From NCBI GenBank assembly GCA_002329665.1, contig DCTV01000070.1, positions 16,371-74,854 on the forward strand: a stretch of 58,484 nucleotides of DNA, in the 5' to 3' direction. Every line of letters starts with the position of its first letter. Within the stretch, counting starts at the first letter, position 1. Shown in pieces: positions 42,716 to 51,756 of this stretch. Under the pieces are notes generated by a model, which did no database searches, was not told where the DNA came from, and saw only the letters and a list, made by a program, of their open reading frames with translations. The translations under genes were made by a program, and so were the position numbers. Source of the DNA: Christensenella sp. UBA1431. Its GTDB lineage: Bacteria; Bacillota; Clostridia; Christensenellales; UBA1431.

Positions 42716-44359
42716 GTGGCCTATACCGCGCTCTACCGGCGGTTCCGGCCCCGGCGCTTCGGGGAAGTCGTGGGGCAGGAGCACATCGTTGATATACTCA
42801 AAAACCAGGTACGCGAAAGGCGCGCCTCGCACGCGTACCTTTTCTGCGGCACCCGCGGCACAGGCAAGACGAGCACGGCGCAGATCCTCGCCCGCGCGAT
42901 ACGCTGCGAGGACCCCCAGGGCGGCGAGCCCTGCGGCGCCTGCAAAGTGTGCAGGTCCGGGGACGGGAACGCGGCGGTGGACATCATCGAGATCGACGCC
43001 GCTTCCAACAACAGGGTGGACGAGGTGCGCGACCTGCGCGAAAAGGTGCGGCTCTCGCCCGTCACCGGGCGGTACAAGGTGTATATCGTCGACGAGGTGC
43101 ACATGCTTTCGGCGGGGGCCTTCAACGCCCTTTTGAAGACGCTGGAGGAACCGCCCGCGCACGTCGTGTTCATCCTCGCTACGACGGAGGCGCACAAGCT
43201 TCCCGCAACTATCGTGTCGCGCTGCCAGCGCTTTGATTTTAAGCGTGTGAGCGTGCGGTGCACGGCCGAAAGGCTGGAGCACGTGCTGGGCGAACTGGGG
43301 GTTTCGGCCGAACGGGACGCGCTCGTCACCCTCGCGCGAATGGCGCAGGGGAGCGTGCGCGACGCGCTCGGGCTGCTGGACCAGTGCCTCGCGGCCGGGG
43401 AAGGGGCGCTGACGAGGGCGGGCGTCCTCGACGTGCTCGGCGCAGCGGACGACATGCAGTTAAAGCGCCTGGCCGACGCCGTGATCTCGCGCGATCCGGC
43501 GGCGGCGCTAAAGGCGCTGCAGGAAACGCTGGACGCGGGGCGCGATCTTAACGTGCTCCTGCGCGATCTCATGGAGCATTTCCGGCGGCTGATGCTGCTC
43601 CTGGTCTGCGGCGATTCGCTCGACCTGCCGGAACTCGCATCCGAGATGCAGGACGTCATGCGGCGGCAGGCAAAGGAGGCGGGCATGCCTTTCATCCTCA
43701 GGGCGCTGGACATACTTGCGGGGCTAGAAGGCGACATGCGCGCCAGCGTGTCCGCGCGCGTGCTCGCCGAAGCGGCGCTGGTCCGCCTCTCTGCCGACAG
43801 CCTGGACGACACGCCCGCGGCCTTGCTCGCGCGCATCGAGGCGCTGGAGAAGCGGGCGGCGGGAAAGGACGCGCCGCAGGAGGAAAAGGCGGACGAACAC
43901 CCCGCGCGCGGCGGAGGTGCTGCGGCCCCTGATACTGCTGCCAGCGGGACAAACGCGGAGAAGGAGCGGCCGAAACCCGCGGACCGGGTAGCCGCAAAGC
44001 CCGCGTCCCAGGCCCCGGACGGCCTTTTCAAACGCCTGCTCGCCGCGCTGAGAACCGGGAACATGCCGGTCTATATCATGCTGAAGAAAGGCACCCCGCT
44101 GTCGCTTTCGGGCGGCGTGCTGACGGTGCGGTTTAGTGAAGAGGACGCGTTTTTTACCGAGGCGCTGGAACAGCAGGAAACGAGGGCGCAGGTCGAGGAA
44201 GCGCTGTGCGCCGCGGCGGGAAGGGACGTCGTGCTCAAAACGGTGGTCGGCGATATGGAGCCCGTCAAGGTCCCTCAACCGGCAGGCGATGAAGACGGAA
44301 ACCTGATAAACGAGGCCGCGGCGCTCTTCGGCGAAGAGAACGTGCGCGTCATGGAATGA
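42716..44359 (+). CDS. dnaX: DNA polymerase III subunits gamma/tau
   Basis: The 547-residue protein is the clamp-loader ATPase of the replisome. It starts MAYTALYRRFRP at a GTG with AAGGAG 7 bases upstream. Walker A is GTRGTGKTS (about residue 44), the four zinc Cys lie in the region from CEDPQ to CKVC (about 63-78), and Walker B is YIVDEVHML. Domain III follows, then a Pro/Ala/Lys-rich linker and a C-terminal tau-like part. It begins the conserved dnaX-yaaK-recR group. I found no SRP RNA gene in the 189 bases upstream, where some Firmicutes have it. Confidence 0.94.
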   Translation: MAYTALYRRFRPRRFGEVVGQEHIVDILKNQVRERRASHAYLFCGTRGTGKTSTAQILARAIRCEDPQGGEPCGACKVCRSGDGNAAVDIIEIDAASNNRVDEVRDLREKVRLSPVTGRYKVYIVDEVHMLSAGAFNALLKTLEEPPAHVVFILATTEAHKLPATIVSRCQRFDFKRVSVRCTAERLEHVLGELGVSAERDALVTLARMAQGSVRDALGLLDQCLAAGEGALTRAGVLDVLGAADDMQLKRLADAVISRDPAAALKALQETLDAGRDLNVLLRDLMEHFRRLMLLLVCGDSLDLPELASEMQDVMRRQAKEAGMPFILRALDILAGLEGDMRASVSARVLAEAALVRLSADSLDDTPAALLARIEALEKRAAGKDAPQEEKADEHPARGGGAAAPDTAASGTNAEKERPKPADRVAAKPASQAPDGLFKRLLAALRTGNMPVYIMLKKGTPLSLSGGVLTVRFSEEDAFFTEALEQQETRAQVEEALCAAAGRDVVLKTVVGDMEPVKVPQPAGDEDGNLINEAAALFGEENVRVME

Positions 44360-44397
44360 ATGCTTATCAGACGCAATTCAGTATAGGAGGAAGCGTT

Positions 44398-44733
44398 ATG
44401 GCGAAAGGAAAGAGGGGGCAGCTGGGCAATATGCAGCAGATGATGAAGCAGGCCCAGCGCATGCAGCAGGACATGCAGCGGCTGCAGGCCGAGCTGGAAC
44501 TGCGGGAGGTTGAGGCCTCGGCCGGCGGCGGGATGGTGCAGGTGGTCGCGACTGGGAAAAAGGAGATAAAGAGCATCGCGATCGATCCGCAGGTCGTAGA
44601 CCCTGACGACGTCGACATGCTGCAGGACCTCGTGATCGCCGCCGTGAACGAAGCGATGCGCAAGGCCGAGGAAATGGTGCAGGGCGAGATGGCCAAAGTC
44701 ACCGGCGGGCTGAACCTGGGTGGGCTGGTGTGA
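44398..44733 (+). CDS. yaaK: YbaB/EbfC nucleoid-associated protein
   Basis: The 111-residue protein binds DNA as a dimer. Its Met/Gln-rich N-terminal helix ([17 protein letters not shown]) and the [18 protein letters not shown] strands are typical. The ATG at 44398 follows ATAGGAGGAAG. It lies between dnaX and recR as in most Firmicutes, and its stop overlaps the recR start region. Confidence 0.93.
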   Translation: MAKGKRGQLGNMQQMMKQAQRMQQDMQRLQAELELREVEASAGGGMVQVVATGKKEIKSIAIDPQVVDPDDVDMLQDLVIAAVNEAMRKAEEMVQGEMAKVTGGLNLGGLV

Positions 44734-44735
44734 CG

Positions 44736-45335
44736 ATGGGCGATCCGATCGAACCGGTCTCGACGCTTATCAACCAATTGTCCCGCCTGCCGGGCATCGG
44801 CACGAGGACGGCCCAGCGCCTGGCCTACCACATCATAAACATGGGCGAGGCGCAGGTGCGCGAACTGGCGGAGGCGATTTTCTACGCCAAGAAGAAGATC
44901 AGGTTCTGCACGGTATGCGGCAACATCTCCGTCGCGGAAAAATGCGCGATATGCGCCGACCCCTCGCGCACGGACGAGATCGTTTGCGTCGTGCGGGACG
45001 CGAAGGACGTGCTGGCCATGGAACGGACGCGGGAGTTTTCCGGGAAATACCACGTGCTTGGCGGCACGATCTCGCCGATGGAAGGGATCGGTCCGGACCA
45101 GATCAGGATCAGGGCACTGCTCGGGCGCATCCAAGAAGGCCGCGTGAAGGAGATCATCCTCGCCACCAATCCGGACGTGGAGGGCGAAGCCACCGCCGTG
45201 TACATATCCCGCCTGGTCAAGCCGCTGGGCGTACGCGCGACGCGCATCGCGCACGGGGTGCCGGTCGGCGCGGACCTCGAATACACGGACGAGGTCACGC
45301 TCAGCAAGGCGCTCGAAGGACGGCGGGACATGTAA
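44736..45335 (+). CDS. recR: Recombination protein RecR
   Basis: The 199-residue protein works with RecF and RecO in loading RecA at gaps. It has the helix-hairpin-helix [16 protein letters not shown], four zinc Cys as CTVCGNIS...CAIC (about 54-69) and a Toprim domain starting [11 protein letters not shown]. The ATG at 44736 gives the usual N-terminus [12 protein letters not shown]; a GTG at 44730 is the alternative. Confidence 0.94.
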   Translation: MGDPIEPVSTLINQLSRLPGIGTRTAQRLAYHIINMGEAQVRELAEAIFYAKKKIRFCTVCGNISVAEKCAICADPSRTDEIVCVVRDAKDVLAMERTREFSGKYHVLGGTISPMEGIGPDQIRIRALLGRIQEGRVKEIILATNPDVEGEATAVYISRLVKPLGVRATRIAHGVPVGADLEYTDEVTLSKALEGRRDM

Positions 45336-45393
45336 ACCGGCGTCGCCAAAACCGAAACGGCCCGGCAAGTCCTGTGTTAAACCCGACACTCCG

Positions 45394-45417
45394 ACCCGGC
45401 GCAAAGCCGGGTTTTTT
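45394..45417 (+). terminator. Terminator after recR, first of two
   Basis: A 7-bp stem (ACCCGGC/GCCGGGT) with loop GCAAA is followed by six T residues. Confidence 0.9.
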
Positions 45418-45477
45418 CGTTTTTGGGCATTTTAAAACCGCAACCCGCCTGCGCCGGTTTTTTTCCGGCAGCAAAGC

Positions 45478-45511
45478 AAATGTCGCCTTATATAAGGCGA
45501 CATTTTTTTTT
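45478..45511 (+). terminator. Second terminator after recR
   Basis: A 28-bp perfect palindrome (half-site AAATGTCGCCTTAT) runs into nine T residues. With the hairpin at 45394 it forms a tandem terminator before yaaL. Confidence 0.88.
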
Positions 45512-45611
45512 GCGCGCTCCGGGGCGAGGTTTGCCGGCTTTTAAAAAGAATAACGCATCTTTGAATGCGCATAATAATTAACAGAATATGTACGCGGAGG
45601 AAAACATAACC

Positions 45612-45899
45612 ATGAAATGGCTCAAGGCGATACGAAAGACCCCGAAAAACAAGGTAACGGGCCGGGGGCCGAAAAAGATCCTCGACGCGATCCGCAGGAC
45701 GCCGAAGGACCCGCTTGACGAGATCGCGCTGATCAACGACGCAATGATGGAGTGGAGGGCGGCGGTGGACTATTTTCAGCAGGTTACGGACCCGATGATG
45801 ATAGACCACGCGATATTCAGGATAAACGCCGCCAAATGCAGGTACGAGTATCTGGTACGATGCCGCAAGAACGCGGCCGGGGAGACAGGGCAGGCCTGA
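45612..45899 (+). CDS. yaaL: YaaL-like protein (DUF2508)
   Basis: The 95-residue protein is basic at the N-terminus (MKWLKAIRKTPKNK) and helical (DEIALINDAMMEWRAAVDYFQQVTDP), as expected for YaaL. It stands between recR and bofA, its usual place in Bacillus and many Clostridia. GCGGAGG precedes the ATG at 45612 by 11 bases; an in-frame ATG at 45588 is less likely. The function is unknown, though its constant location suggests a sporulation link. Confidence 0.82.
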   Translation: MKWLKAIRKTPKNKVTGRGPKKILDAIRRTPKDPLDEIALINDAMMEWRAAVDYFQQVTDPMMIDHAIFRINAAKCRYEYLVRCRKNAAGETGQA

Positions 45900-45932
45900 C
45901 GTTTCGTTCGCGTTGGGAGGGGGCCGTAAAAC

Positions 45933-46202
45933 GTGGGGATCGGCTTTGACGTTATCATTGCGTATGTGGTCGGCTTGCTGCTGCTCTTCCTCATCGGGTG
46001 GCTGTTGATAACGCCGATAAAGGTGCTTTTAAAATTCATACTCAACGGCGTGATCGGGGGACTTATGCTGTGGGTGCTGAACCTGCTGGGAGGCGCCCTG
46101 GGGATAAGCGTGGCGATAAATCCGGTTACGGCGCTGATCGCGGGCTTTTTGGGCGTGCCCGGCGTCATCCTCATACTGCTGCTTCAGGTCTTTCTCGCCT
46201 GA
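45933..46202 (+). CDS. bofA: Pro-sigma-K processing inhibitor BofA
   Basis: The 89-residue membrane protein matches BofA, with two or three hydrophobic segments, the central LKFILNGVIGGLMLWVLN motif and the NPVTALIAGFLGVPGVILI end. In Bacillus it holds the SpoIVFB protease inactive until the forespore signal arrives. The start is a GTG with GGGAGGGGG upstream. The S41 protease encoded at 47887 could be the CtpB-like signalling protease of the same checkpoint. Confidence 0.88.
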   Translation: MGIGFDVIIAYVVGLLLLFLIGWLLITPIKVLLKFILNGVIGGLMLWVLNLLGGALGISVAINPVTALIAGFLGVPGVILILLLQVFLA

Positions 46203-46229
46203 ACCGTTTCCTTTCTTTTCCAAACGGGA

Positions 46230-46259
46230 TTGAAGCACACCCGCCTATCGCCTTATAAT
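46230..46259 (+). promoter_or_regulatory. Promoter of the uracil-DNA glycosylase pair
   Basis: TTGAAG (46230-46235) and TATAAT (46254-46259) are 18 bases apart. The first glycosylase ATG is 19 bases further on. Confidence 0.7.
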
Positions 46260-46278
46260 GGGTGCGGGGGGATTTTAT

Positions 46279-46911
46279 ATGCAGGTCTCGTGGGAAAACC
46301 TCATCGCGCACATCCGCGGTTGTACGGCCTGCCCGCTGCACGAAGGGCGGACCTGCGCGGTGCCGGGCGAAGGGAACCTCAGTGCCCGGCTCATGTTTAT
46401 CGGCGAGGGTCCCGGCAAACAGGAGGACCTGCAGGGGCGCCCGTTCGTAGGCCCGGCGGGGCAGCTGCTCACGCAGATGATACGCGCCATAGGGCTGGAG
46501 CGAAAGGACGTATACATTGCCAACATCGTCAAATGCAGGCCCCCGTTCAACCGGGCGCCCACCAGGGAAGAGGCCGAGGCCTGCCTGCCGTACCTGCGCG
46601 CGCAGGTAGCTTTATTGCGTCCGCGCATCCTCGTGGCCCTGGGCGCGACAGCGGCACGGCACATCATCGACGCGTCAGTGCGCATCACACTCGACCACGG
46701 CGTATGGACCAGAAAAGGCGCGTTCTGGCTCATCCCCACGTTTCACCCCGCCGCGCTTTTACGCGATCCTGAAAAAAAGAAGGCTGCCTGGGAAGACTTT
46801 AAAACTATCAGGGACAAGCTCAACGACCTTGACGCGCACCCGGAGCGGGAAACGAAGGAGGACGGGCGTGAAAAAAAAGAAGTACGACAGGCTCAAGAAA
46901 GAATGTTTTGA
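46279..46911 (+). CDS. Family 4 uracil-DNA glycosylase with iron-sulfur cluster
   Basis: The 210-residue protein removes uracil from DNA. The four cluster Cys are visible as GCTACP (residues about 15-18), VKCRPP (about 81) and EACLPYL (about 97). The active-site motif GEGPGKQED (about 40) and the C-terminal TFHPAALLR are typical. The ATG at 46279 has GGGGGGAT upstream. It overlaps a related gene without a full set of Cys ligands by 44 bases. Confidence 0.9.
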   Translation: MQVSWENLIAHIRGCTACPLHEGRTCAVPGEGNLSARLMFIGEGPGKQEDLQGRPFVGPAGQLLTQMIRAIGLERKDVYIANIVKCRPPFNRAPTREEAEACLPYLRAQVALLRPRILVALGATAARHIIDASVRITLDHGVWTRKGAFWLIPTFHPAALLRDPEKKKAAWEDFKTIRDKLNDLDAHPERETKEDGREKKEVRQAQERMF

Positions 46912-47488
46912 ATATTTAAGGGAAGTCTTCGCGCCCGAGGAGCGCATTTTCGTGTTCGGGGAAGGGAACCTTAACGCGCGCATCATGCTGGTCGGCGAGG
47001 CGCCCGGCGAGGAGGAGACCGTACAGCAGCGCCCGTTCGTGGGGAAAGCCGGGAAGATCCTGAATATGTTCATCGAGACGCTCGGCGTCGGCCGCGACGA
47101 GATGTACGTCACCAACATCGTCAAGTTCAGGACCGTGAAGAAGAACGAGAACACGGGTCGCCTGTCCAACCGCCCGCCCAGGCGGCAGGAAGTCAGCCTC
47201 TGCATGCCTTTTTTGCTTCGCGAGATCCAGCTCGTGCTGCCGCGCGTGGTCGTGAGCCTGGGAAATACGGCCCTGCAGGCGCTTTCCTCCAACGTGCGCG
47301 CGGCCATCGGCAAGGAACACGCGAAGACAGCGAACATGACCCTGCCCGGTGGGGAAACCGTCTGCCTGTTCCCGCTCTACCACCCCGCCAGCGTCATATA
47401 CAACCGGTCGCTCGCGGGGGTCTACGAGGACGATCTGAAAAAACTGGGGCGTCTCATGCGGGAACGTTTCGACAGAGGCACGCCGTAG
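46868..47488 (+). CDS. Uracil-DNA glycosylase superfamily paralogue lacking complete Fe-S ligands
   Basis: The 206-residue protein is related to its neighbour: GEAPGEEETVQQRPFVGKAG and the C-terminal LYHPASVIY match the glycosylase motifs. Only one of the first two Cys remains (KKECFEY). The third ligand is replaced (VKFRT instead of VKCRP), while SLCMPF may keep the fourth. A stable 4Fe-4S cluster is therefore unlikely. The GTG start has AAGGAGG upstream. It may have a different base specificity or a structural role. Tandem overlap suggests joint expression with the canonical enzyme. Confidence 0.8.
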   Translation: MKKKKYDRLKKECFEYLREVFAPEERIFVFGEGNLNARIMLVGEAPGEEETVQQRPFVGKAGKILNMFIETLGVGRDEMYVTNIVKFRTVKKNENTGRLSNRPPRRQEVSLCMPFLLREIQLVLPRVVVSLGNTALQALSSNVRAAIGKEHAKTANMTLPGGETVCLFPLYHPASVIYNRSLAGVYEDDLKKLGRLMRERFDRGTP

Positions 47489-47886
47489 AAAGAATGCCCG
47501 CGCAAACGCATAGTATAAAAGCCCGGTCCGATGGCCGGATTGCCGTCGGGTGCCCGGCAAAGAGGCCCAAAAAAGAGCCCGCCGCCGGTTTTTTTGCATG
47601 CGCTGCCGGCGCCGTGTGCGTTTTTCCGCCGCGAACCGATTTTTTATCGGGGCTTTTCGTGCCGATCCGCATATGGCGTAGTCCGGAACATATGGTTTAT
47701 AATGGAAAAAAAGCGCCGGCAATGGTCTTGGCAAATCTGTATCTGGCCGCGGCCCGCGCTGCAGGAAAACCCTGAATAGCCTGCATTTTGGCTTGTTTGA
47801 CGCTTCTAGGTATATTTGCTATGATAGTGCATACTATTGTGTAATTAATTGGCAATACTTGTTCTATAGATGATAGGAGGCGCTGC
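47489..47886. other. Intergenic region before the S41 protease gene
   Basis: These 398 bases hold no supported gene. GC-rich stretches with T-runs (near 47597 and 47640) may end the upstream transcript, but no clean hairpin is visible. The promoter of the protease gene lies at 47797-47825. A 93-codon frame at 47494-47775 lacks a ribosome binding site and any recognisable motif. Confidence 0.5.
47797..47825 (+). promoter_or_regulatory. Promoter of the S41 protease gene
   Basis: TTGACG and TATGAT are 17 bases apart, a near-consensus sigma-A pair. The start codon lies 61 bases beyond. Confidence 0.75.
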
Positions 47887-49227
47887 ATGATAGACAGGAA
47901 GCGAGCCCTCACATACGCCGCAATCCTCGTCATAACCGTTGCGTTCATTACAACCGTGTTCACGATGGCCATAACGGGGGGGTTGTCGGGCGTACGGGAC
48001 GGATTTGTGCTCAACAGCGAACAATACCAGCAATGGACATATTACAAAGAGTTCGAGCAGTTAAAGGATATCATCGACGACCAGTACTATAAACCGGTGA
48101 ACAGCGAATCGCTCTACGACGGCGCGTTGAAGGGGCTTGTCTCGGCGCTCGGCGATCCGTATTCGAGCTATTACACCGCCGACGAATACCAGGCGAAGCT
48201 CGAGGAACTGAGCGGCACGTATTCGGGCGCCGGCATGTCGGTCACGGCCGATACCCAACAGGACCGTATCGTGATCACCAAGGTCTTCAAAAACTCTCCG
48301 GCCGCCAAGTCGGGCATCCTGGCGGGCGACATCATACTACAGATCGACGGCAAAGCGGTCGGCGGGATGCAGCTCGAACAGACCACGGACCTCATCAAGG
48401 GCAATCCGGGGACGCGCGTGACGCTGACCCTCATGCGCGGCGAAAAGGTTTTCGACGTCGAGCTGACGCGCGCCAACATCGAAGTGGAGCGCGTACAATC
48501 GCGCATGCTCCCTGGGAAAGTGGGGTACATCCGCATCACCGAATTCAACGGGGACTGTGTCCAGGCGTTCGACGACGCGGTGAAGGCGATCAGGAAGGAC
48601 GGCGGCGTGGCGCTGATCCTCGACTTGCGCGACAACCCGGGCGGGTATTTCGACGCGGCGGTGAAGATCGCGGACCGCCTGCTCCCCGAGGGCCGCATCG
48701 TATCCACGAGGAACCGCGCAGGAAAAGAGGAGACGTGGGATTCCGACGCGGAGCATATCGGCTTGCCGCTGGCGCTGCTCATCAACAAATACAGCGCGAG
48801 CGCGGCCGAGATCGTAGCGGCCGCCGTGAAGGACGCGGACGCGGGCAAGCTGGTCGGCGAAGACACATACGGCAAGGGGATCGTCCAGTCGCTCGTCACG
48901 CTCAAGGACGGCAGCGGGCTCAAGCTCACGACGTCGGAGTATTTTTCGCCCAGAGGCCAAAAGATCAACGGCGTCGGCGTGAAGCCGGACATCGCATCAG
49001 ACCTGCCCGGGGAACTGAAGAAGGACCCGTCGAGACTGACCGACGAGAACGACGCGCAACTCAAAGCGGCGCTCGAACTGTTCAGGGACCTGATGCCCAC
49101 GCCTTCGCCCACCGCAACGCCGGCCCCGGCCGCCGCTACGAAGGCACCGTCAACCACGGCCAAGGCCACCGCAACGAAGGCGCCGTCACCCGCGGCCCCG
49201 CCAAAGACCGCCGCGCCGGCGGACTGA
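47887..49227 (+). CDS. S41-family C-terminal processing peptidase (Ctp)
   Basis: The 446-residue protein has an N-terminal membrane anchor (about residues 8-32), a PDZ domain (about 105-185) and the S41 protease domain. The catalytic Ser is in NKYSASAAEI and the Lys in EDTYGKG (about 300-337). A low-complexity tail of Ala, Pro, Thr and Lys (about 400-446) is unusual and may attach to the wall. Such proteases cut exported proteins, and CtpB in Bacillus triggers pro-sigma-K processing. Proximity to bofA makes that possible, but a general envelope role is equally likely. ATAGGAGG precedes the ATG. Confidence 0.9.
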   Translation: MIDRKRALTYAAILVITVAFITTVFTMAITGGLSGVRDGFVLNSEQYQQWTYYKEFEQLKDIIDDQYYKPVNSESLYDGALKGLVSALGDPYSSYYTADEYQAKLEELSGTYSGAGMSVTADTQQDRIVITKVFKNSPAAKSGILAGDIILQIDGKAVGGMQLEQTTDLIKGNPGTRVTLTLMRGEKVFDVELTRANIEVERVQSRMLPGKVGYIRITEFNGDCVQAFDDAVKAIRKDGGVALILDLRDNPGGYFDAAVKIADRLLPEGRIVSTRNRAGKEETWDSDAEHIGLPLALLINKYSASAAEIVAAAVKDADAGKLVGEDTYGKGIVQSLVTLKDGSGLKLTTSEYFSPRGQKINGVGVKPDIASDLPGELKKDPSRLTDENDAQLKAALELFRDLMPTPSPTATPAPAAATKAPSTTAKATATKAPSPAAPPKTAAPAD

Positions 49228-49299
49228 GGACGGGAAACGCTCTTCATTTGAGGCGTTCGTTTCTCGGCAATCCTCCGGATGTCATACGTTTCAAATGCG

Positions 49300-49329
49300 A
49301 AAGCCCTCCTGAAAAACGGGAGGGCTTTT
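49300..49329. terminator. Bidirectional terminator between Ctp and M3 peptidase genes
   Basis: A 10-bp stem (AAAGCCCTCC/GGAGGGCTTT) with a 9-base A-rich loop is followed by T on the plus strand, and the stem ends supply A/T runs on both strands. It lies between convergent genes. Confidence 0.85.
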
Positions 49330-49353
49330 CCGATGCAAAGCGGCCTTCGGGCG

Positions 49354-51756
49354 TCAGATGCGCCCGTTGCTTCTAAGCAGCCTGTCCAGTTCGTTCACCA
49401 GGCCGTTGTAGTAGTTCACGAGGTCGCCTGTTATATTGCCTTCCACGGGCGCTCCGGCCTGTCTGAGGATGTCCAGCGGGGCTTTCGTGTTTCCGGCCCT
49501 GAGCAGGGCCATGATCGAGTCCGCTGTTTTCCCGTCGTCCTCGCCGCCTGACCTGAGCCGGGTGAAAAGGCTGCAGGCAGCGCTCTGCGCCCCGGCGTAC
49601 GTGTATACGTAGAAGCCCTGGTAAAAATGCGGGATGGCCGCCCAGGTGCCGGCGGCGTAATCGCCGAAATCCATTTCGGGGCCGTGGTATTCTTTTAGCA
49701 GGGAAAGCCAGGCCGCATCCAGCGTGTCCGCTGAGAGGCCGCCCCCGTCCCGGACGTGTTCGTGTATCTTTTGCTGGAACTGGGCAAAATACATCTGCGT
49801 GAAAAACGTATTGTTGACGTTCCCGATTTGCTGTTCGAGCAGGGCGATGCGCTCATTGTCCGAAGCCGCGTTTCGGTAGAGGTAATCGAAGAGCAGCATC
49901 TCGTTAAGCGCGGCGGCGGTCTCGGTGACCAGGGTCACCGGCGTGTCCTGGTCGTAGTAGGAATGGCCGCTGGAAAGGTACATGTGCACGGCGTGGGCGC
50001 TCTCATGCGCCAGCGTGTTAAGCGAGGACGTATCGCCCAGATAGTATAGGAAGATATAGGGGTGCAGTCCCGGGACAGGCAGGGTATAGCTGCTCGTGTC
50101 TCGCGCGGTCCCGACGGAAGCGTCGATCCAGCCGCCGTATAGGACCGTTTCAAGGGCGTCCGCGTAGTCCCTGCCGAGGGGCGCGAGCGCAATGGCAACG
50201 GTTTGTTTGGCTTTGCCGATGTCGGTGTATGAAAACGAGGGCTGCGTGATCGAGGCGTAAGTGTCAGCGTAGCTCAGGCTGTCCTGCCCGAGCGCGAGGC
50301 GTTTGAGTTCCCAATACCTGCGAAAGGACGGTATGGCTTTTCGGGTCTGGTCGACAAGGGCGTCGTAGTATGCGCGCGGGATCTCGTCGAAGGTCAGGTC
50401 GTAGTCCAGCGCGCTGTCGAAACCCCTCGACCTTGCGCAGTAGATGTTGTAGTTCACTTCGCTGGATAGGAGGCTGGCGTATGTGTTCCGCTTCTCGGTG
50501 AAAGGCGAGAGGAGCGCCCCGACCACCTGTTCGCGCAGTTTCGCGTCGTTGCCGTAGATCGCGCGATAGTAGCTTTCGGCGTCGAGCTTGGCGTCGGTTT
50601 CGGCGTCGAGCACGATGTCCTCCTGTGGATTGTCCGAATAGGTCAGCTTGCTGAAGATCTCCTCGTTCCCAAGGCTCCACTGGTTGGCGCCCGCGAGCAG
50701 GCTCTCGTTTTCGGGCTCCAGGACGTAGTCCCTGAAGCGTGCGATGTCTTCGAGGGTATCGTGCAAAAAGGCGAGGCCGCCGTCTTTTAGGTAGGCGTCG
50801 AACTGCTTCTTGCCGAGGGCGACGAGTTCGGGCTGTATGTACGCGGTTTCTTCGTAAAAGGCCAGGCTCAGGCGACTGGCGCGGTCGGCCATCTCGGTGT
50901 AATGCGCGTCGGAGGTGTCCGTGTCGCTGAGCAGATAGGCGTAGGCATAGACGGCCTGTACCTGTTCGTTCACGCCTTGCAGTTCGCTCATGCAGGCGAT
51001 GAGTTCGTCCTTTTCGTGGAGCTTGCCCTCGTATCTTCCGAGTCCCGGGATGTCCTCTCGAGAAAGCCGCTGCATCGTTTTTTCCCAGGCGGCCTCGGAC
51101 GCGAAGAGGTGGGTCAGGTCCCAGGTGTCCTGTTTGCCGCCGAGATAGAGCGTGACGTCCGTGATGTCCTTGCCGGACTTTGCCCATATGTCGGCAATGT
51201 TCAGGAGCAACACGGCGGCCTGCGCGCGGGTGAGCGAAGCGTTGTGGGCCGGCGTTTCGGGGAAGCCTTTCAAAAGGCCCCATTCTTCGGCGTAGTCGAC
51301 GATCTGTTCGGGCGATCCCTCGATCTGGTTGGGACGGACCCCTGCCGGAGTCCGGGCCACGCGGGCGCTGACAAGCGCGGCGAGATAAAACGGCACGGGC
51401 CTGCCGTAGGATATGCGTTCAAAGAGCGTAAGGTAACCGGCGCCGCTCAGGAACGCCGACGAAGGCTCGCCGATCAGGCGCGCCACCGCGTCGTAGAACG
51501 AGGCGCCGGTCATCACGCCGAAGGGGTCGAAAACGGGTCCGGGGTACGCCGGAAGGACGCCGTTATTGTCCATTCGCCGCATTGCCGGGTAATACCAGTC
51601 CGACGTGGAGAACCGCTCGTCCTCCTTCGCGGGGAAGGGCGACGTGTATACGGCGGGTGACGGCGTGGGGGTTTCGACGGGCGCTTTCGTGGTGCAGGCC
51701 GCGAGCAGGAGTATGGATAATAATGTCGACAGGGCTATTTTCAATGGTTTAAACAA
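49354..51756 (-). CDS. M3-family peptidase lipoprotein with SLH-like N-terminal repeats
   Basis: The 800-residue protein has a lipoprotein signal (LSILLLAAC, Cys about residue 20) and a Pro/Thr linker. Two regions resembling S-layer homology repeats follow (DWYYPAMRRMDNNGVLP, and YAEEWGLLKG to LTRAQAAVLLLN). The rest is an oligopeptidase F/M3 domain with the zinc motif HESAH and the third ligand Glu in VTETAAALNE. It probably degrades peptides outside the cell. The TTG at 51756 is the likely start because GGAGG lies 6 bases upstream and a TATAAT box (51782-51787, minus strand) lies just before it. Most M3 enzymes are cytosolic, so the lipobox and SLH-like part are unusual. Confidence 0.85.
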   Translation of the reverse strand: MFKPLKIALSTLLSILLLAACTTKAPVETPTPSPAVYTSPFPAKEDERFSTSDWYYPAMRRMDNNGVLPAYPGPVFDPFGVMTGASFYDAVARLIGEPSSAFLSGAGYLTLFERISYGRPVPFYLAALVSARVARTPAGVRPNQIEGSPEQIVDYAEEWGLLKGFPETPAHNASLTRAQAAVLLLNIADIWAKSGKDITDVTLYLGGKQDTWDLTHLFASEAAWEKTMQRLSREDIPGLGRYEGKLHEKDELIACMSELQGVNEQVQAVYAYAYLLSDTDTSDAHYTEMADRASRLSLAFYEETAYIQPELVALGKKQFDAYLKDGGLAFLHDTLEDIARFRDYVLEPENESLLAGANQWSLGNEEIFSKLTYSDNPQEDIVLDAETDAKLDAESYYRAIYGNDAKLREQVVGALLSPFTEKRNTYASLLSSEVNYNIYCARSRGFDSALDYDLTFDEIPRAYYDALVDQTRKAIPSFRRYWELKRLALGQDSLSYADTYASITQPSFSYTDIGKAKQTVAIALAPLGRDYADALETVLYGGWIDASVGTARDTSSYTLPVPGLHPYIFLYYLGDTSSLNTLAHESAHAVHMYLSSGHSYYDQDTPVTLVTETAAALNEMLLFDYLYRNAASDNERIALLEQQIGNVNNTFFTQMYFAQFQQKIHEHVRDGGGLSADTLDAAWLSLLKEYHGPEMDFGDYAAGTWAAIPHFYQGFYVYTYAGAQSAACSLFTRLRSGGEDDGKTADSIMALLRAGNTKAPLDILRQAGAPVEGNITGDLVNYYNGLVNELDRLLRSNGRI

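Noticed and set aside
47494..47775. 93-codon frame between the glycosylase and S41 protease genes
   Set aside because: It has no ribosome binding site, no recognisable motif and an irregular composition, and it ends in promoter-like sequence.
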